Notes: generated by a model not told the origin, from the letters alone. Positions 8,477 through 19,800 are shown, counted from the stretch's first letter. The stretch is DNA of 64,000 nt from an uncultured Clostridia bacterium (GCA_934792465.1 CAKVOK010000011.1:1-64000), one strand, 5' to 3'. Program-made: numbers and translations.

Positions 8477-10504
8477 ATGGAAAACCTTATTATAAATGCG
8501 GGAAAGAAATATGAAGATATTAAAAAAGCTGTTGCAAAGGCGTCGCAGCTGAGAGATGAGTATGATGAAATTAAAATTGTACTGGAAAACGGCGAATATG
8601 AATTTGGAAAAACGCTTGAAATAACAAATGAAACGTTAAAAAAAGGCAGAGCACGGATAATAATAACATCGGAAGGAAAAGCGGCATTTTCAGGCGGAAA
8701 GGCAGTAGACCCTCTCAGTCTGAAAAAGGTGACCGATGAAGATAAATACGGAAGAATAAAGCCGGAGGCGGCAGATAAAATTTTATGTACCGACCTTAAA
8801 AAATTTGGAGTAATGGAATTTGGGAAAAGAAGAACAAGAGGCTCTGTATACGATATTCTGCCTGCCGAAATAGAATTGTTTGTAGATGATGAAGAAGCGA
8901 AAAGAACGTTTTTTCCGAAAAACGGAAAAAGAATGAAAATAAAAAAAGAAAATTTGGTAAGAAATATAAAGCTTGACGGATATTTTCCGAAAACGGACGA
9001 CCCGTACGGCGAAGATGTGCGCGACCCGAATACATATCCTATTATGAAATACGATTACCCGGAGGGTGACAGATGGGCAAACGCAAAGGATGCATTTCTT
9101 TTCGGACCTTTAAATTCGGGATTTTTCGATGTAACTGTGCCGGTTAAGTGCTTTGATACGGAAAAACGAGAGATTCACACGGACGATGCGTTCGGATTTT
9201 CAACGGGACGTTATTTTAATACATACAGCGTGTGCAACCTTTTGGAGGAGCTTGACACACCGGGAGAATATTATATAGATAGTGAAACACTTATTTTATA
9301 TTATTATCCGAAAAGGGAAATAACAAAGGATACAAAGCTGCGTATATCGTATTTGAAAGAACCGTTAATAGCCCTTGAGGACGCAGATGATGTTATAATA
9401 GAAAATATAATTTTTGAGAATACGCGAGGCATGGGAGTTTACTGGGAAGGTTGCCGGAATACTCAGATAAGAAATTGTGTATTCAGAAATATAGGCATGG
9501 TTGCGGTGTCTTTCGGCATAGGTTATGAAGATGTTGTAAATAATGTTCATGATGGGGATTTAAGACTGAAAAAAAGGAAAATAGGCGGACTTAAGGCGCA
9601 AACTCACAATAATCCGATGACCTATAGAAACGGCGGATATAACAACACGTTAAGCGGCTGTGAAATATATAACATAGGCTGCGGCGGGGTTATTTTAGAC
9701 GGAGGCAACAGGGAAAAGCTGTACAGAGGCAACAACCGTGTTACAGACTGCGATATACATGATTACAACAGGCTTGAAACAAGCTATCGGCCGGGTGTGC
9801 ACGTGTTCGGCTGCGGAAATACCGTATCATTCTGCAGAATATATAATTCGCCGCAAATGGCAATAGAACTTACAGGCAACGATAATACGGTTGAATATTG
9901 CGAAATTTTTAACTGCTGTACGGACAGCAACGACAGCGGAGCGATATACTGCGGCTCGCGTTTTTCTTCAAGAAATACTTTCGGAACGGTTTTCAGAGGC
10001 AACTATTTTCACGATAACGGCTCGGAAAAATGTGATTTGAACGAGGGAGCAAAGGGCTTTAGAAGTGAAACCTACGACCTGTATCTTGACGGGCATTCGG
10101 GAACGGAAATTTGCGAAAATGTGTTTGAAGGCAGTGCGGTGAATGAGGCAGTGTTTGTAAACATATGCGCATTTTACGATAAGGTAATCGGAAATATATT
10201 TATTGACGTAAACGCAATATTCCACCGCGAATTTAGCATAGATTATTCATATGACGCATACAGCTTCTTCGGATTTGATGAGGAAACGGCAAATAAATGG
10301 AGAAAGAAATACCCTCTTATGGAAAATTATAAAAATATGCGTGAAATACCGTGCGGCGGACACAGCATAAGAGATAACATACACATAGGCAAAGGATATT
10401 TTATCAGAAGTGCATTTTCGGTATACGATTATGAGAATAACGTACATTATGCAGAAATGCCGCAGCGCCTTGAGCGTATAAAGGAGAAAATAAAAAAGAG
10501 GTGA
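8477..10504 (+). CDS. Intracellular right-handed beta-helix glycosidase, GH141-like
   Basis: A 675-residue single-domain enzyme without signal peptide. After an N-terminal beta strand segment (EIKIVLENGEYEFGKTLEI), typical of pectate-lyase-superfamily helices, come regular helix rungs (IIFENTRGMGVYWEGC, CVFRNIGMVAVSF, CEIYNIGCGGVILDGG). Two Asp motifs stand out: NDSGAIYCG (Asp486) and DLYLDGHSG (Asp538). The same pair recurs in the four secreted beta-helix proteins of this window. GH141 (alpha-L-fucosidase and xylanase activities known) fits best by layout; GH120-like or lyase activity is not excluded. It probably acts on imported oligosaccharides after uptake by the ABC importer encoded downstream. 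Its TGA overlaps the GTG start of the response regulator. Confidence 0.75.
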   Translation: MENLIINAGKKYEDIKKAVAKASQLRDEYDEIKIVLENGEYEFGKTLEITNETLKKGRARIIITSEGKAAFSGGKAVDPLSLKKVTDEDKYGRIKPEAADKILCTDLKKFGVMEFGKRRTRGSVYDILPAEIELFVDDEEAKRTFFPKNGKRMKIKKENLVRNIKLDGYFPKTDDPYGEDVRDPNTYPIMKYDYPEGDRWANAKDAFLFGPLNSGFFDVTVPVKCFDTEKREIHTDDAFGFSTGRYFNTYSVCNLLEELDTPGEYYIDSETLILYYYPKREITKDTKLRISYLKEPLIALEDADDVIIENIIFENTRGMGVYWEGCRNTQIRNCVFRNIGMVAVSFGIGYEDVVNNVHDGDLRLKKRKIGGLKAQTHNNPMTYRNGGYNNTLSGCEIYNIGCGGVILDGGNREKLYRGNNRVTDCDIHDYNRLETSYRPGVHVFGCGNTVSFCRIYNSPQMAIELTGNDNTVEYCEIFNCCTDSNDSGAIYCGSRFSSRNTFGTVFRGNYFHDNGSEKCDLNEGAKGFRSETYDLYLDGHSGTEICENVFEGSAVNEAVFVNICAFYDKVIGNIFIDVNAIFHREFSIDYSYDAYSFFGFDEETANKWRKKYPLMENYKNMREIPCGGHSIRDNIHIGKGYFIRSAFSVYDYENNVHYAEMPQRLERIKEKIKKR

Positions 10505-11733
10505 GTACGATTTACAGTCTGATAATAGTTGATGATGAATACTCGGCATGCGAGCTTTTAAAATACTATGTTACGGATTACTGTAAGGACTTTGAAATAG
10601 CCGGTATATTTGCAGATGGCAGCGAAGCGATTGATTTTCTGGAAAAGAACGACGTTGATTTGGTGTTGACGGATATAAAAATGCCGCGTGTATCGGGAAT
10701 AGAACTTGCAAAATATATTCATGAAAACAAAAGCGGTACCAATGTTGTTGCGGTAAGTGCGTATTCGGAATTTGAGTATGTAAAGGATTTAATGAAATAC
10801 GGGGTAACATACTACCTGCTGAAATTCGTGGATTTAACCGAATTTCTTGAAGTAATGGATATTGTGCGTAGCAATCTTAAAAAAGGGGCGCCGCAAGCAC
10901 GGTACGATGAACTTCAGGCAGAAATGTTTTTCTTTGATTTGTTTGAAAACAATTTTTCTTCCTGCGAAGAAGCGAGCGAAAGCTATGCAGAACTTGAATT
11001 AAATACGGAGTTCGCCGATGCCGTGTGCACACGCCTTTCATTCTGTGTACAGGGATTGAGAGAGTTTAAGAGAAACAGATGGCACTATACGGGTGAAATG
11101 ATGAAAAACGCATTTTTGAATATTGTAAAGCTGCTGCATATCGGAATGTTTGTTACCGTGCTGTCTTTTGATGAAGAAAAAGCGGATTTCGTTTTATTTG
11201 ACCGCGGCAGAGAAATAGAGGTCGAAAAAGATGCTGTGGCAGCAGAAGTACTGAATACCTTTGGCCTTTGCGCCGCCGATTTCGTATGTGAAAATATTTT
11301 GCTTAAGGATATATGTACAGGTAATTACGAAGGAGGAGAAAGCGGCTCATACTTGCAGCGGACAGAAGAAATAGAAATAGCTGACATGGAGTTGCCGCCC
11401 ATAGTAAAGCTTTCGGCGGAGATTATCGAAAAAAATTTCAGTATGCCGATAATAAGAAGCGAGATAGCACAGAAGCTGCACGTAAACGTTGTGTATCTCT
11501 CAAAGGTATTCAAGCAATATACGGGCAAGACGCTCATGACATATCTTTTCGAGGTTCGGCTGAAAAAGGCGGTCGAACTGGTAATGGAGGGCAAAACCAT
11601 ATACGAAATATGCGGACAGGTGGGATACAACGACGAAAGGAGTTTCCGCCGCGCATTTAAAAAATATACGGGATATTCGGTAAGAGAGTACAAACGTGCC
11701 TTTATTCATTCGGAAAAGGAAGAAAATAAATGA
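10501..11733 (+). CDS. AraC-type response regulator (YesN-like)
   Basis: 410 residues. The N-terminal receiver domain has the acidic pair VDDE, phospho-acceptor Asp58 in LTDIKMP and the conserved lysine in YLLKF (the usual following proline is Phe here). A middle region of no clear fold (about 140-300) is followed by two AraC helix-turn-helix motifs (IAQKLHVNVVYLSKVFKQYTG and IYEICGQVGYNDERSFRRAFKK). It probably activates the sugar-use genes around it. Translation starts at GTG 10501, overlapping the stop of the beta-helix gene by four bases, and its own end overlaps the kinase start (ATGA), so regulator and kinase are made together and should form one signalling pair. Confidence 0.92.
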   Translation: MSTIYSLIIVDDEYSACELLKYYVTDYCKDFEIAGIFADGSEAIDFLEKNDVDLVLTDIKMPRVSGIELAKYIHENKSGTNVVAVSAYSEFEYVKDLMKYGVTYYLLKFVDLTEFLEVMDIVRSNLKKGAPQARYDELQAEMFFFDLFENNFSSCEEASESYAELELNTEFADAVCTRLSFCVQGLREFKRNRWHYTGEMMKNAFLNIVKLLHIGMFVTVLSFDEEKADFVLFDRGREIEVEKDAVAAEVLNTFGLCAADFVCENILLKDICTGNYEGGESGSYLQRTEEIEIADMELPPIVKLSAEIIEKNFSMPIIRSEIAQKLHVNVVYLSKVFKQYTGKTLMTYLFEVRLKKAVELVMEGKTIYEICGQVGYNDERSFRRAFKKYTGYSVREYKRAFIHSEKEENK

Positions 11734-13439
11734 AAAGAAATATATTAAGATACGCAAGAAGCTACGGACTTAACAGTGTTTTGGTTCTTAAAGCATTAAA
11801 AATTCTTATTGTATTCGCAGCAGCGGCAACCGTTCTGATGACAATTGCGTATAATACGCTGAATGTGTCCATGCGTAAGGATCTCATGAGCAAGAACACA
11901 ATGGAACTGAAGAAAACGGCGGTTCTTTTTGAAAATTTTTTCAGAGAAGCGGAATACCTTGCCGCAAAAACTTTTATAAACAAAGATGTAAATCATTTTA
12001 TGAGTCTGAGCGACGCAGAGAAAATAACGCCATACCAAAAAGAAAAGCTGCTTGACGCTGTAAACGGCTGGTCGGTATACAATACAGGAGTTAAAAACGT
12101 GTATATATACAACAGCAAAGCCGGCTGTGTGGTTTCGGGTGAAGATATATTGCCGAAAACGGAATTTAAGAATGAATTTTGGTTTAACGAAACCGAGAAT
12201 AATTATACAGGCAGCTACAAAATAGCATTTCAAAAAAATCCGGATAGTTTTTTAAATTCAATATATTTTATTAAAAAGGCGGCGGAAAACCCGACTTATG
12301 TAGTGGTAGAGCTTGATGTTTACAATATAAAAACAAAGCTTGAAAACGTGTCCGGTACGGACAGTCTGGTATACATAATAATTAATGGAGAAGTGGTCTA
12401 CAGCAACGTTTCGTATAAAAAGCCCGAATGGATAGAACAGTGTTTGGACGGTGAGCAGGGATTCCTGAAAAAAGAAGGGTTGGTTTACGGACATCAGCAG
12501 TCGTATTATTACGGATATGACTGTATTATCTGCTCCGATGACGCCGAGTATATGCAGGGTGTAAAAAATATGTATACGCTGTATATAATCATATTTGCCG
12601 CACTGCTTGGCATTATGGTGTTCATTTCGGCGTATATGTCAATGGACAGTTTTTCGTATATAACCGATTTCATGGAAATATTTGAAACAAAGAAGCAGCA
12701 AAAAACGCTTAAAGACAATGAAATTAAATATATAAGCGACAAAATTGTATATCTGATAAACGATAACGAAATGCTAAAAAAAGAAGTTGAAAAGAAAATA
12801 ACGGATTACAACGATATGCAGCATAAAGCACTTCAAAAGCAGATTACACCGCATTTTATAAATAATTCGCTTACGGTGCTGGGTGTGTCGGTAATAAACG
12901 AATGCGGTTACGGTGCGGACAGCCTGAAAATGATAACAAGGCTTTCACGCATTGTAAAATACAGCTATATTTCAGACGATATTTTTGTAACGCTGAAAGA
13001 AGAGCTCGAATTTCTGCACGATTATCTGGAATTTTTAAAATGCCGGTATAAAAACCTTGAATTTGATATTAAATGCGATAAGTCGCTTTACAATTCAAAA
13101 ATATTGAAAATGATAATGCAGCCTTTTGCGGAAAATGCGGTTTTTTACGGAATAAAGGATAAAAAATGTATGTTTTGTGTAACGGTTACGGAAAACGGCG
13201 GCAACCTCGAAACAGAGTTTTATGACAACGGTGAGGGAATGAGCTGCGAAAAAACGGCGGAAATTACGGAGTACAACGAAACCGACAACTTTGATTTCGA
13301 AAAAATAGGAATTAAAAACGTGTATAGACGGCTTAAAATAATATACGGCGAAAAGTCACAGATGACGGTAGAAAGCGAAGAAGGCAAATTCACAAGAGTA
13401 AAAATTATAATTCCCAAAGAGGAAAGGACTGACGATTAG
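11730..13439 (+). CDS. YesM-type sensor histidine kinase
   Basis: 569 residues. A membrane segment near 22-45 and another near 283-305 flank an extracellular sensing domain of about 235 residues. Then come a linker, a coiled coil and the His_kinase/HATPase region: His375 in QITPHFINNSL, N-box QPFAENAVFYG, G-box YDNGEGMS. These are hallmarks of the LytS/YesM class that pairs with AraC regulators in Firmicutes sugar loci. Start overlaps the regulator stop (ATGA); the permease gene begins one base after its stop. The signal is unknown, but by context a glycan fragment or the loaded binding protein is likely. Confidence 0.92.
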   Translation: MKRNILRYARSYGLNSVLVLKALKILIVFAAAATVLMTIAYNTLNVSMRKDLMSKNTMELKKTAVLFENFFREAEYLAAKTFINKDVNHFMSLSDAEKITPYQKEKLLDAVNGWSVYNTGVKNVYIYNSKAGCVVSGEDILPKTEFKNEFWFNETENNYTGSYKIAFQKNPDSFLNSIYFIKKAAENPTYVVVELDVYNIKTKLENVSGTDSLVYIIINGEVVYSNVSYKKPEWIEQCLDGEQGFLKKEGLVYGHQQSYYYGYDCIICSDDAEYMQGVKNMYTLYIIIFAALLGIMVFISAYMSMDSFSYITDFMEIFETKKQQKTLKDNEIKYISDKIVYLINDNEMLKKEVEKKITDYNDMQHKALQKQITPHFINNSLTVLGVSVINECGYGADSLKMITRLSRIVKYSYISDDIFVTLKEELEFLHDYLEFLKCRYKNLEFDIKCDKSLYNSKILKMIMQPFAENAVFYGIKDKKCMFCVTVTENGGNLETEFYDNGEGMSCEKTAEITEYNETDNFDFEKIGIKNVYRRLKIIYGEKSQMTVESEEGKFTRVKIIIPKEERTDD

Positions 13440-13440
13440 A

Positions 13441-14367
13441 ATGAACAAAACAATTAAAAAAAGAAGGGGAGACGCAAGGGATAATTTAACGCTGAATCTT
13501 ATGGCGCTGCCCGGAATTATTGCTGTACTGACATTTTGTTATCTGCCGATGGTCGGAGTGGTTATGGCATTTAAGAATTTCAACTCCAATCTCGGAATAT
13601 TCGGAAGTCCATGGGTGGGTTTGGATAACTTCAAATTTTTCTTCATGTCGGACGATTTCGGACTCCTTATGAGAAACACTCTCGGTTATTCGATAGTTTT
13701 CCTTGTAACGACAAATATTGCGGCAATTCTGTTCTCGGTTATGTGTTACAATATAAGGAGCACAAAGCTGCTTAAGTATTACCAGACAACGGCGGTTTTG
13801 CCGACGTTTATGTCAATGGTTCTGGTATCGTATATAGTTTACGTTTTCCTTTCGCCGACAACCGGTGTGTTTAATAACATACTTAAGTCTGTGGGACTGG
13901 AACCGGTAATGTGGTATTCGGATGGCAGATACTGGCCGTTTATCCTGACGATAACCAATCTTTGGAAAGGCGTGGGGTATGCAAGTCTGCTGTACTACGC
14001 AACAATGGTCGGCATAGACGAAAGCCTCTTTGATGCGGCGGAAATAGACGGCGCAGGAAAATGGAAGCAAATAATACATATTATAATTCCGGAACTGTCT
14101 TCGCTTATTTGTCTTCAGGTTATTATGGGACTGGGACACGCACTGGGCGGCGATTTCGGACTGTTCTATCAGGTGCCGCGAAACGTGGGCTTGCTTTATG
14201 ATTCAACAAATATATTCAATACCTATGTGTTTAGAGCACTGCAAAAGGGTACCAGTATGGGCAGAACGGCGGCTATAGGACTGTTCCAGTCGCTGGCAGG
14301 TGTTATTCTTCTTTTAATCAGCAACGCAATTATAAGAAAGATAGACTCGGAAAAAAGTATGTTTTGA
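13441..14367 (+). CDS. ABC sugar importer permease 1 (LplB/UgpA type)
   Basis: 308 residues with six predicted membrane helices (first IIAVLTFCYLPMVGVVMAF). The cytoplasmic EAA loop reads DAAEIDGAGKWKQIIHIIIPEL, the coupling site for the ATPase. Family relatives (LplB, YtcP partners) import oligosaccharides of plant or host glycans. It is followed by permease 2 after 24 bases and a binding lipoprotein. No ATPase gene is present in the operon, which is normal for this group because a shared MsmX-type ATPase often serves several importers. Confidence 0.93.
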   Translation: MNKTIKKRRGDARDNLTLNLMALPGIIAVLTFCYLPMVGVVMAFKNFNSNLGIFGSPWVGLDNFKFFFMSDDFGLLMRNTLGYSIVFLVTTNIAAILFSVMCYNIRSTKLLKYYQTTAVLPTFMSMVLVSYIVYVFLSPTTGVFNNILKSVGLEPVMWYSDGRYWPFILTITNLWKGVGYASLLYYATMVGIDESLFDAAEIDGAGKWKQIIHIIIPELSSLICLQVIMGLGHALGGDFGLFYQVPRNVGLLYDSTNIFNTYVFRALQKGTSMGRTAAIGLFQSLAGVILLLISNAIIRKIDSEKSMF

Positions 14368-14391
14368 TTACCGGGAAGGGAGGAAAAGTAT

Positions 14392-15276
14392 ATGAATAAA
14401 AAAAATATAAGTGTGGGATATGCGGTGCTGAACATATTCCTGCTGCTAATGAGCCTGACCTTTGTAATTCCGATGCTGCTTATGATTTCGGTTTCGTTTT
14501 CAAACGAGAGTGCGGTTTTAATCGAGGGTTATAAGCTTATTCCGTCACAGTGGAGCATGGCCGCTTACAGAATGGCGATAGGCAATTCATCTCAGATTAT
14601 AGATTCGTATAAGGTTACGATTGCATATTCGGTGTTGGGTACGCTGTTGGCGGTTGTTGTGCAGACACTTATGGCATATCCGCTTTCGAGAAAATATTAT
14701 AAAAACAGAAAAATACTTACGGTATATCTTATGATACCAATGTTCTTTTCGGGAGGTATGGTACCGAGCTATATTCTCAATACGCAGTATCTGCATTTGG
14801 GAAACAGTTTTTGGATTTACATTCTGCCGGGTCTTGTGAGCGCATGGAATGTTATATTGTTTAAAACGTATTTTTCGGGTATTCACGATGCGCTTATGGA
14901 ATCCGCCAAGCTTGACGGAGCGGGCGAATTTAAAATATTTGTAAGTATAATGCTGCCGCTTTCAACTCCGATTATCGCCTGTATTGCGTTTACGACAATG
15001 CTGGCAAAGTGGAACGACTGGAATACATCGCTGCTGTACATAAGAAATTCAAGGTTGTATTCCTTGCAATATCTTCTGCAAAGAATTATAAACGAAGCGG
15101 ATTATATAAAAAATATGCAAGGTACGGATTCGGAAACGCTTGTGGGAACAAAAATGCCGTCCGAAACCCTAAAATACGCAACGGCGGTACTGGCGGCAGG
15201 TCCCATGATGGTAGTGTTCCCGTTTTTTCAGAAATATTTTGCAAAAGGCTTGGTAGTGGGAAGTGTTAAAGGTTAA
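14392..15276 (+). CDS. ABC sugar importer permease 2 (LplC/YtcP, UgpE type)
   Basis: 294 residues, six predicted membrane helices, EAA loop ESAKLDGAGEFKIFVSIMLPL and the usual C-terminal FPFFQKYFAKGLVVGSVKG. It forms the heterodimeric channel with the gene before it. GGGAGG lies eight bases before the ATG at 14392. After its stop comes a leader RNA-like structure that precedes the binding protein. Confidence 0.93.
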   Translation: MNKKNISVGYAVLNIFLLLMSLTFVIPMLLMISVSFSNESAVLIEGYKLIPSQWSMAAYRMAIGNSSQIIDSYKVTIAYSVLGTLLAVVVQTLMAYPLSRKYYKNRKILTVYLMIPMFFSGGMVPSYILNTQYLHLGNSFWIYILPGLVSAWNVILFKTYFSGIHDALMESAKLDGAGEFKIFVSIMLPLSTPIIACIAFTTMLAKWNDWNTSLLYIRNSRLYSLQYLLQRIINEADYIKNMQGTDSETLVGTKMPSETLKYATAVLAAGPMMVVFPFFQKYFAKGLVVGSVKG

Positions 15277-15283
15277 AAAATAA

Positions 15284-15352
15284 TCCTCCGAAAAAAATAC
15301 ACCCTGGGTGGAGGAAATTGAATTTTATGCCGAAACAGGGCGGCGGAAGGAG
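15284..15352 (+). promoter_or_regulatory. Structured 5' leader, copy B of the GCCG-N8-CGGC motif
   Basis: Hairpin TCCTCC (15284-15289)/GGAGGA (15310-15315) carries CCCTG in its loop (15302-15306). Downstream, GCCG (15329-15332)-AAACAGGG-CGGC (15341-15344) abuts the AAGGAG ribosome site (15347-15352). The CCCTG loop is complementary to CAGGG (15336-15340). Three other leaders in the window have the same plan (40211-40307, 46934-47003, 61782-61962). This points to a pseudoknot-like RNA that can hide or expose the ribosome site; the ligand is unknown. Confidence 0.6.
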
Positions 15353-15359
15353 AATGAAA

Positions 15360-16859
15360 ATGAAAAAAACACTTAAAAAAGGGCTGTTCAGAACAATGGC
15401 ACTGCTTGCGGCAATATCGTGTACCGTGTCGCTCGGCGGCTGTGGGGTTAAAAAAGAAAATGCGGGCAAAACAGACGAACTGAAGTACATAATGTCCGGA
15501 CCCGGTATGCAGAACGACTGTAAGGAGGTTTGGGAGGGATTTAACAAAAAACTTGCCGAAAAAGTTCCGGGAGTTAAGGTGGATTTTGAAATAATTCCGC
15601 TTTCGGAGTACAAACAAAGATTTTTGCTTATGAACTCCGCACGCGAAAAAGTTGATATTGTAAACAACTACAACTTGGATTTCTATACAGAAGTTAAAAA
15701 CGGAAGCTTTATAGCATTGGATGATTTGCTTGAAAAATACGGAAAAGAAACGCTTGCCGCACTGCCCGGCTGGTTTATGGAATATCAGAAGGCGGACGGA
15801 AAGATATACGGTATACCGTCGTATCAGATGTGTTCGGTTTTAAGAGGTGTAACATTTATTAAAGAACAGGCTGATAAGTATCTTGATACGGAGGCGTTCA
15901 AAAAGGCACTCTACGACACAAAGCACGATTCAAAGGAAATGTATGATATACTTGAAAAATATATGGACGACCTTTCGGCTGCGGGATATAAATTCAACGG
16001 CTCGGTAAAGGTTATAAACCAGCGCGGCTGGGAAAGTCTTAAATGGCCGTATTCAATCGAATACGGGGACAAAAACGGTAAGGTTGTAAATACCGCACTT
16101 TGCGACAACGCACAGGTGCGCTATGAAGTAAGTGCAAGATGGGCAAAAAAAGGATATATAAAAGAGGACGCACTGACAAACACAACGGATTATAAAGGTC
16201 AAACAGACGGTGTTCCGTTTTGGGATGTGGGATATACACCGTTTATACAGGAAAAGTTAAGCAAGGAATACGGCACGGAGGTTATTGTTATTCCGTACTA
16301 CGAAAAAGACTATATAGGATATAGAAACAGTGCGGGCGGCACTTCGATAACCTCGTCCTGCAAAGCTCCCGAAAAGGCAATGCAGGTTATAAATCTGTTG
16401 CAAAGCGATAAGGAAATGTTTAACCTTCTTACATTCGGAATCGAGGGCAAGCATTATACGAAAACCGGGGACGACAGAATAGAAACGCCGTATTCTCTCC
16501 AGGCAGCGTCAACCGATTCTTACGGACTGTACAAATGGATTGTAGGTAATACCGAGCTTGCATACAACTGCCCGGCAGAACCTGACGGCTACAAAAAATG
16601 GGTGTTTGAGGAATCAAACAAATCCGACTACCGTTCGCCGCTCATAGGCTTCGGACTTGACGATACGGGTATTGCAGATTATTTAACACAGGTAAATTAT
16701 ATAAATGAAAAATATTACGAACCCTTGCTGGCAGGTGTTAACGACGATTGGAAATCTGCGTTCAAGCAGTACAAAAAGGAGCTTGAGGAAGTCGGCAACA
16801 ATGAAATTGTAAACGAAATGCAGAAACAGGTTGACGAATTTTTAAAGACAAAAAAATAA
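15360..16859 (+). CDS. Sugar-binding lipoprotein of ABC importer 1
   Basis: 499 residues. The signal peptide ends in a lipobox, SLGGC, with lipidated Cys28, so the mature protein is tethered to the outer membrane face. The rest matches large type-I solute-binding proteins of the LplA/YtcQ group that accompany LplB/LplC permeases, here encoded just upstream. ATG at 15360 has AAGGAG with a seven-base gap; in-frame ATGs at 15327 and 15354 are rejected because the first lies within the leader hairpin and the second sits two bases from the Shine-Dalgarno. The leader suggests separate translational control of the binding protein relative to the permeases. Confidence 0.92.
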   Translation: MKKTLKKGLFRTMALLAAISCTVSLGGCGVKKENAGKTDELKYIMSGPGMQNDCKEVWEGFNKKLAEKVPGVKVDFEIIPLSEYKQRFLLMNSAREKVDIVNNYNLDFYTEVKNGSFIALDDLLEKYGKETLAALPGWFMEYQKADGKIYGIPSYQMCSVLRGVTFIKEQADKYLDTEAFKKALYDTKHDSKEMYDILEKYMDDLSAAGYKFNGSVKVINQRGWESLKWPYSIEYGDKNGKVVNTALCDNAQVRYEVSARWAKKGYIKEDALTNTTDYKGQTDGVPFWDVGYTPFIQEKLSKEYGTEVIVIPYYEKDYIGYRNSAGGTSITSSCKAPEKAMQVINLLQSDKEMFNLLTFGIEGKHYTKTGDDRIETPYSLQAASTDSYGLYKWIVGNTELAYNCPAEPDGYKKWVFEESNKSDYRSPLIGFGLDDTGIADYLTQVNYINEKYYEPLLAGVNDDWKSAFKQYKKELEEVGNNEIVNEMQKQVDEFLKTKK

Positions 16860-16874
16860 ACACGGAGGGAAAAT

Positions 16875-19800
16875 ATGAAAAGAAAAAGCCTTATAATTTT
16901 TCTTGCAATGCTTGTGAGTTTGCTGCCGCCGGTATGTGCGCAGACAACGGACGGGCGGGAGTATAACCTTGATTTTACAAAGAACGCCGATACAATAGCA
17001 ACACTTGACTGTACAGATACCGACGGAAACGCCTATGCACAGAATGTGGAAAACTGGTTCGGAGGTATAGAGGAAAGTTACGGAAGCGGCTTGTACGGCG
17101 GATTCGGCGGTCTGTCTGCGGATATTCTGAAAGACAGCGAAACGCAAAGCTTTACCGCATATTATCTTAGTGATGATGGCGAAACGCTGACATCGGATGC
17201 ACAAACCGTGTATAAAATGGATTTCTGTAAGGAAGGATATGCCGTAAATACGGAGGATTCATATATTTTAAGCACAGCACGGATGAGTGACGGCACAACG
17301 CCTTCGTCATTGGAAACAAGGCTGAATGCCGTGCCTACGGAATCGGTGCGTTTTGCAGTGAGTATTCGTGCGGCAAACCGAATTAAAGCTGCAATCACGT
17401 ATACGGACGGCACGAGCGATGAGGCGGAGATAAGCACCACCGGTTGGGCAACAATGTCAAACGGCGCGAATAATATAAAAAAATATTTTAATAAACGCAG
17501 TGACGGGGCAAAGCTTAAAATTGTAGGTAAGTGGTCAAACGGCTACAGGCTTGTTGTGCCTTACGGCGATTCCGGCGCACTTGTTAAAGAGCCAAACACC
17601 GTTTCTAAAAACAATAAAAATATAACCTTCGGCGTTGTGCTTTATGAAATGAGCGCAAACGCAGCGAAGATACCGGAAAAAATCGTTCTTTCCGTTTCGG
17701 ATAAATATCCTGTTGTATTGTATTCGATGAAACAGTGCGAGATTAAAAATGAAACACTTGCGGCAAAAATTGAGGAAGCGGAAAGCATAATCAAAGAGGA
17801 CAGGGTTGCGGCTGATAATATAGATACACTGCTGTGCGCTTGCGAATATGCTGATATTTTAGAAGAAAGAGGATATGTTCATGATTTTTCGGCTTTAAGA
17901 AGCTTTGCGTATACGGCGGAGCCGGAAAACGGGACAAAAAATCTTTACAACGTAAACGAAATTTCGTTTAACTGGAAAGACTTATTTGACATAAGTGCTC
18001 TTGACATTACGGTAAAATGCGGCGATGAGGTTTTAAGCGGCTATACGCTTGAAACGGAAGGTGCGCAAATGAAGATAAAATTTGAAAACACGCTTGAAGG
18101 TGGGAAAAATTATACGGTTTCGTTCGGCGGCGTAACAGATACGTCGGGCAATTTCGTTCCGGTGCCGGATTATAAGATTCAAACCGGCGGCGTGTATAAG
18201 GGCATAGAAGTTTCGGCGGCGGAAACAAATCTGCCGGTCGGCGGTTCGGTGCGTCTTGCGGTGTACGGAATTGAGGAAAGCGGCAGCCGAACGGAAATTT
18301 CGGCCGGTGATGCGGTATTTACATCGGATAACCCGGAGGTTATATCCGTAAGCGCAGACGGTACGGCAACGGCGCATAAAAAAGGCAGTGCGGTAATAAA
18401 AGCGGAGTTTGAGGACAAAGTGCCAAGTAACCCCAATGCGGACGAAAATAATAAGTTTTATGCGTATATTACTTTGGAAGCATATTCTCCCATAACGGAA
18501 ATAACGGGCAGCAGAGAGGATACGACAATATACTTCGGCGATGATGTAACACCGCAGGAGGTATATTTTACCGATACGGAAACGACCGAAAAAATCCATG
18601 CCGGGTTTACATATAAAGATAAAGTACTTTATGTCGTACCGGAAAAACTTTTGGATTTAACGCAGAAATATTTTCTTACGATACGGTGTGAGGAAAGAAC
18701 GTATAGCAAAACGGTGTCTTTTGAAACGCTTATGAGCGAAGATTTTGAAACTGCGGACGCATATAAACGCTTTACACAGAACAGATGGAGCGGAGATAAG
18801 AACGGTAAAAAGTTTAACGATATCAATGCCGAAAATGCCAAAGGCAATCTTGTGCTGGGACAGGGCAAGGCAGTGGGTAACGGTGAGGCAACGCTTGGCT
18901 ATGCGGTGGATGCGGAAAGCAGAAACTGGAAGGACTACACCGTTGAGTTTAAGTATCTTACAAAAGAAAGCGGCTATGCGGCAAAGGATTTTGTATTCTA
19001 TATGCTTTCGCAGAATACATCGCAGATGTGTGTAATATACGATGTAAAGCAGGCGGTAACAATAGGAACGGGTGAAACATATACACGTTACAGGGACAAT
19101 GCGCAGGTGCTGCACACGATTGAAAATGCAGAGCCGGAATATGCGGACAAAACAAAGTTTGCCGAAAACGATTTGCTTGTTTCGGGTAGCATGATGGGCA
19201 AAGACCTTTCCATGAGAGCAAGAACGGCAGACAGCGGCGAACTTGTATATCTGAAAAAAACAAAGCTGCCGGTTGAACCTGATACGCTGTATCAGACAAG
19301 CGGGTCGTTCGGGATATATGCGAGCGCGGTCGGTGCGGCAGAAACGGACGTATTTTATATTGACGATGTGGTATGCTACAAAACAAATTACGGCGACGAG
19401 GAATATACAGCCTCAATTCTGTATAATGCAAGAGATTTGTATAACGTAACCGATGTAAAATTTTATTGGAACGTAAGTACATCGGATATATCAAAATCCA
19501 ATATTACGATAACGGAGGACGGTACGCCATACACGGATTTTGATGTTGTACATTCGGATAATACTACAGAAATTATATTTGCAAATCCGCTTGAAGGCGA
19601 AAAACAGTGGAAAATTGCTTTTGAAGCTGTAAAGGATAGGGACGGCGGAGATATTTTACCGGCACCGCTTACATTTTTCACGGGCGGTGTGTATAAAATC
19701 ATAAAGCTTTCGGACAATCGTTTTTTACAGGCGGGTAAGAATACCGAAATTTATCTTGAAGGAACAACCGAAAAAGACGGCGTATACAAGCTTGTAAACG

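Noticed and set aside
15327..15359. In-frame upstream ATG giving MPKQGGG before the binding lipoprotein (also MPERGGG at 40282 and MPTQGGG at 61936)
   Set aside because: The codons lie in the RNA hairpin and in the ribosome site. The equal 33-base offset follows from the RNA structure, and in copy D the frame is broken. A translated leader peptide is not supported.
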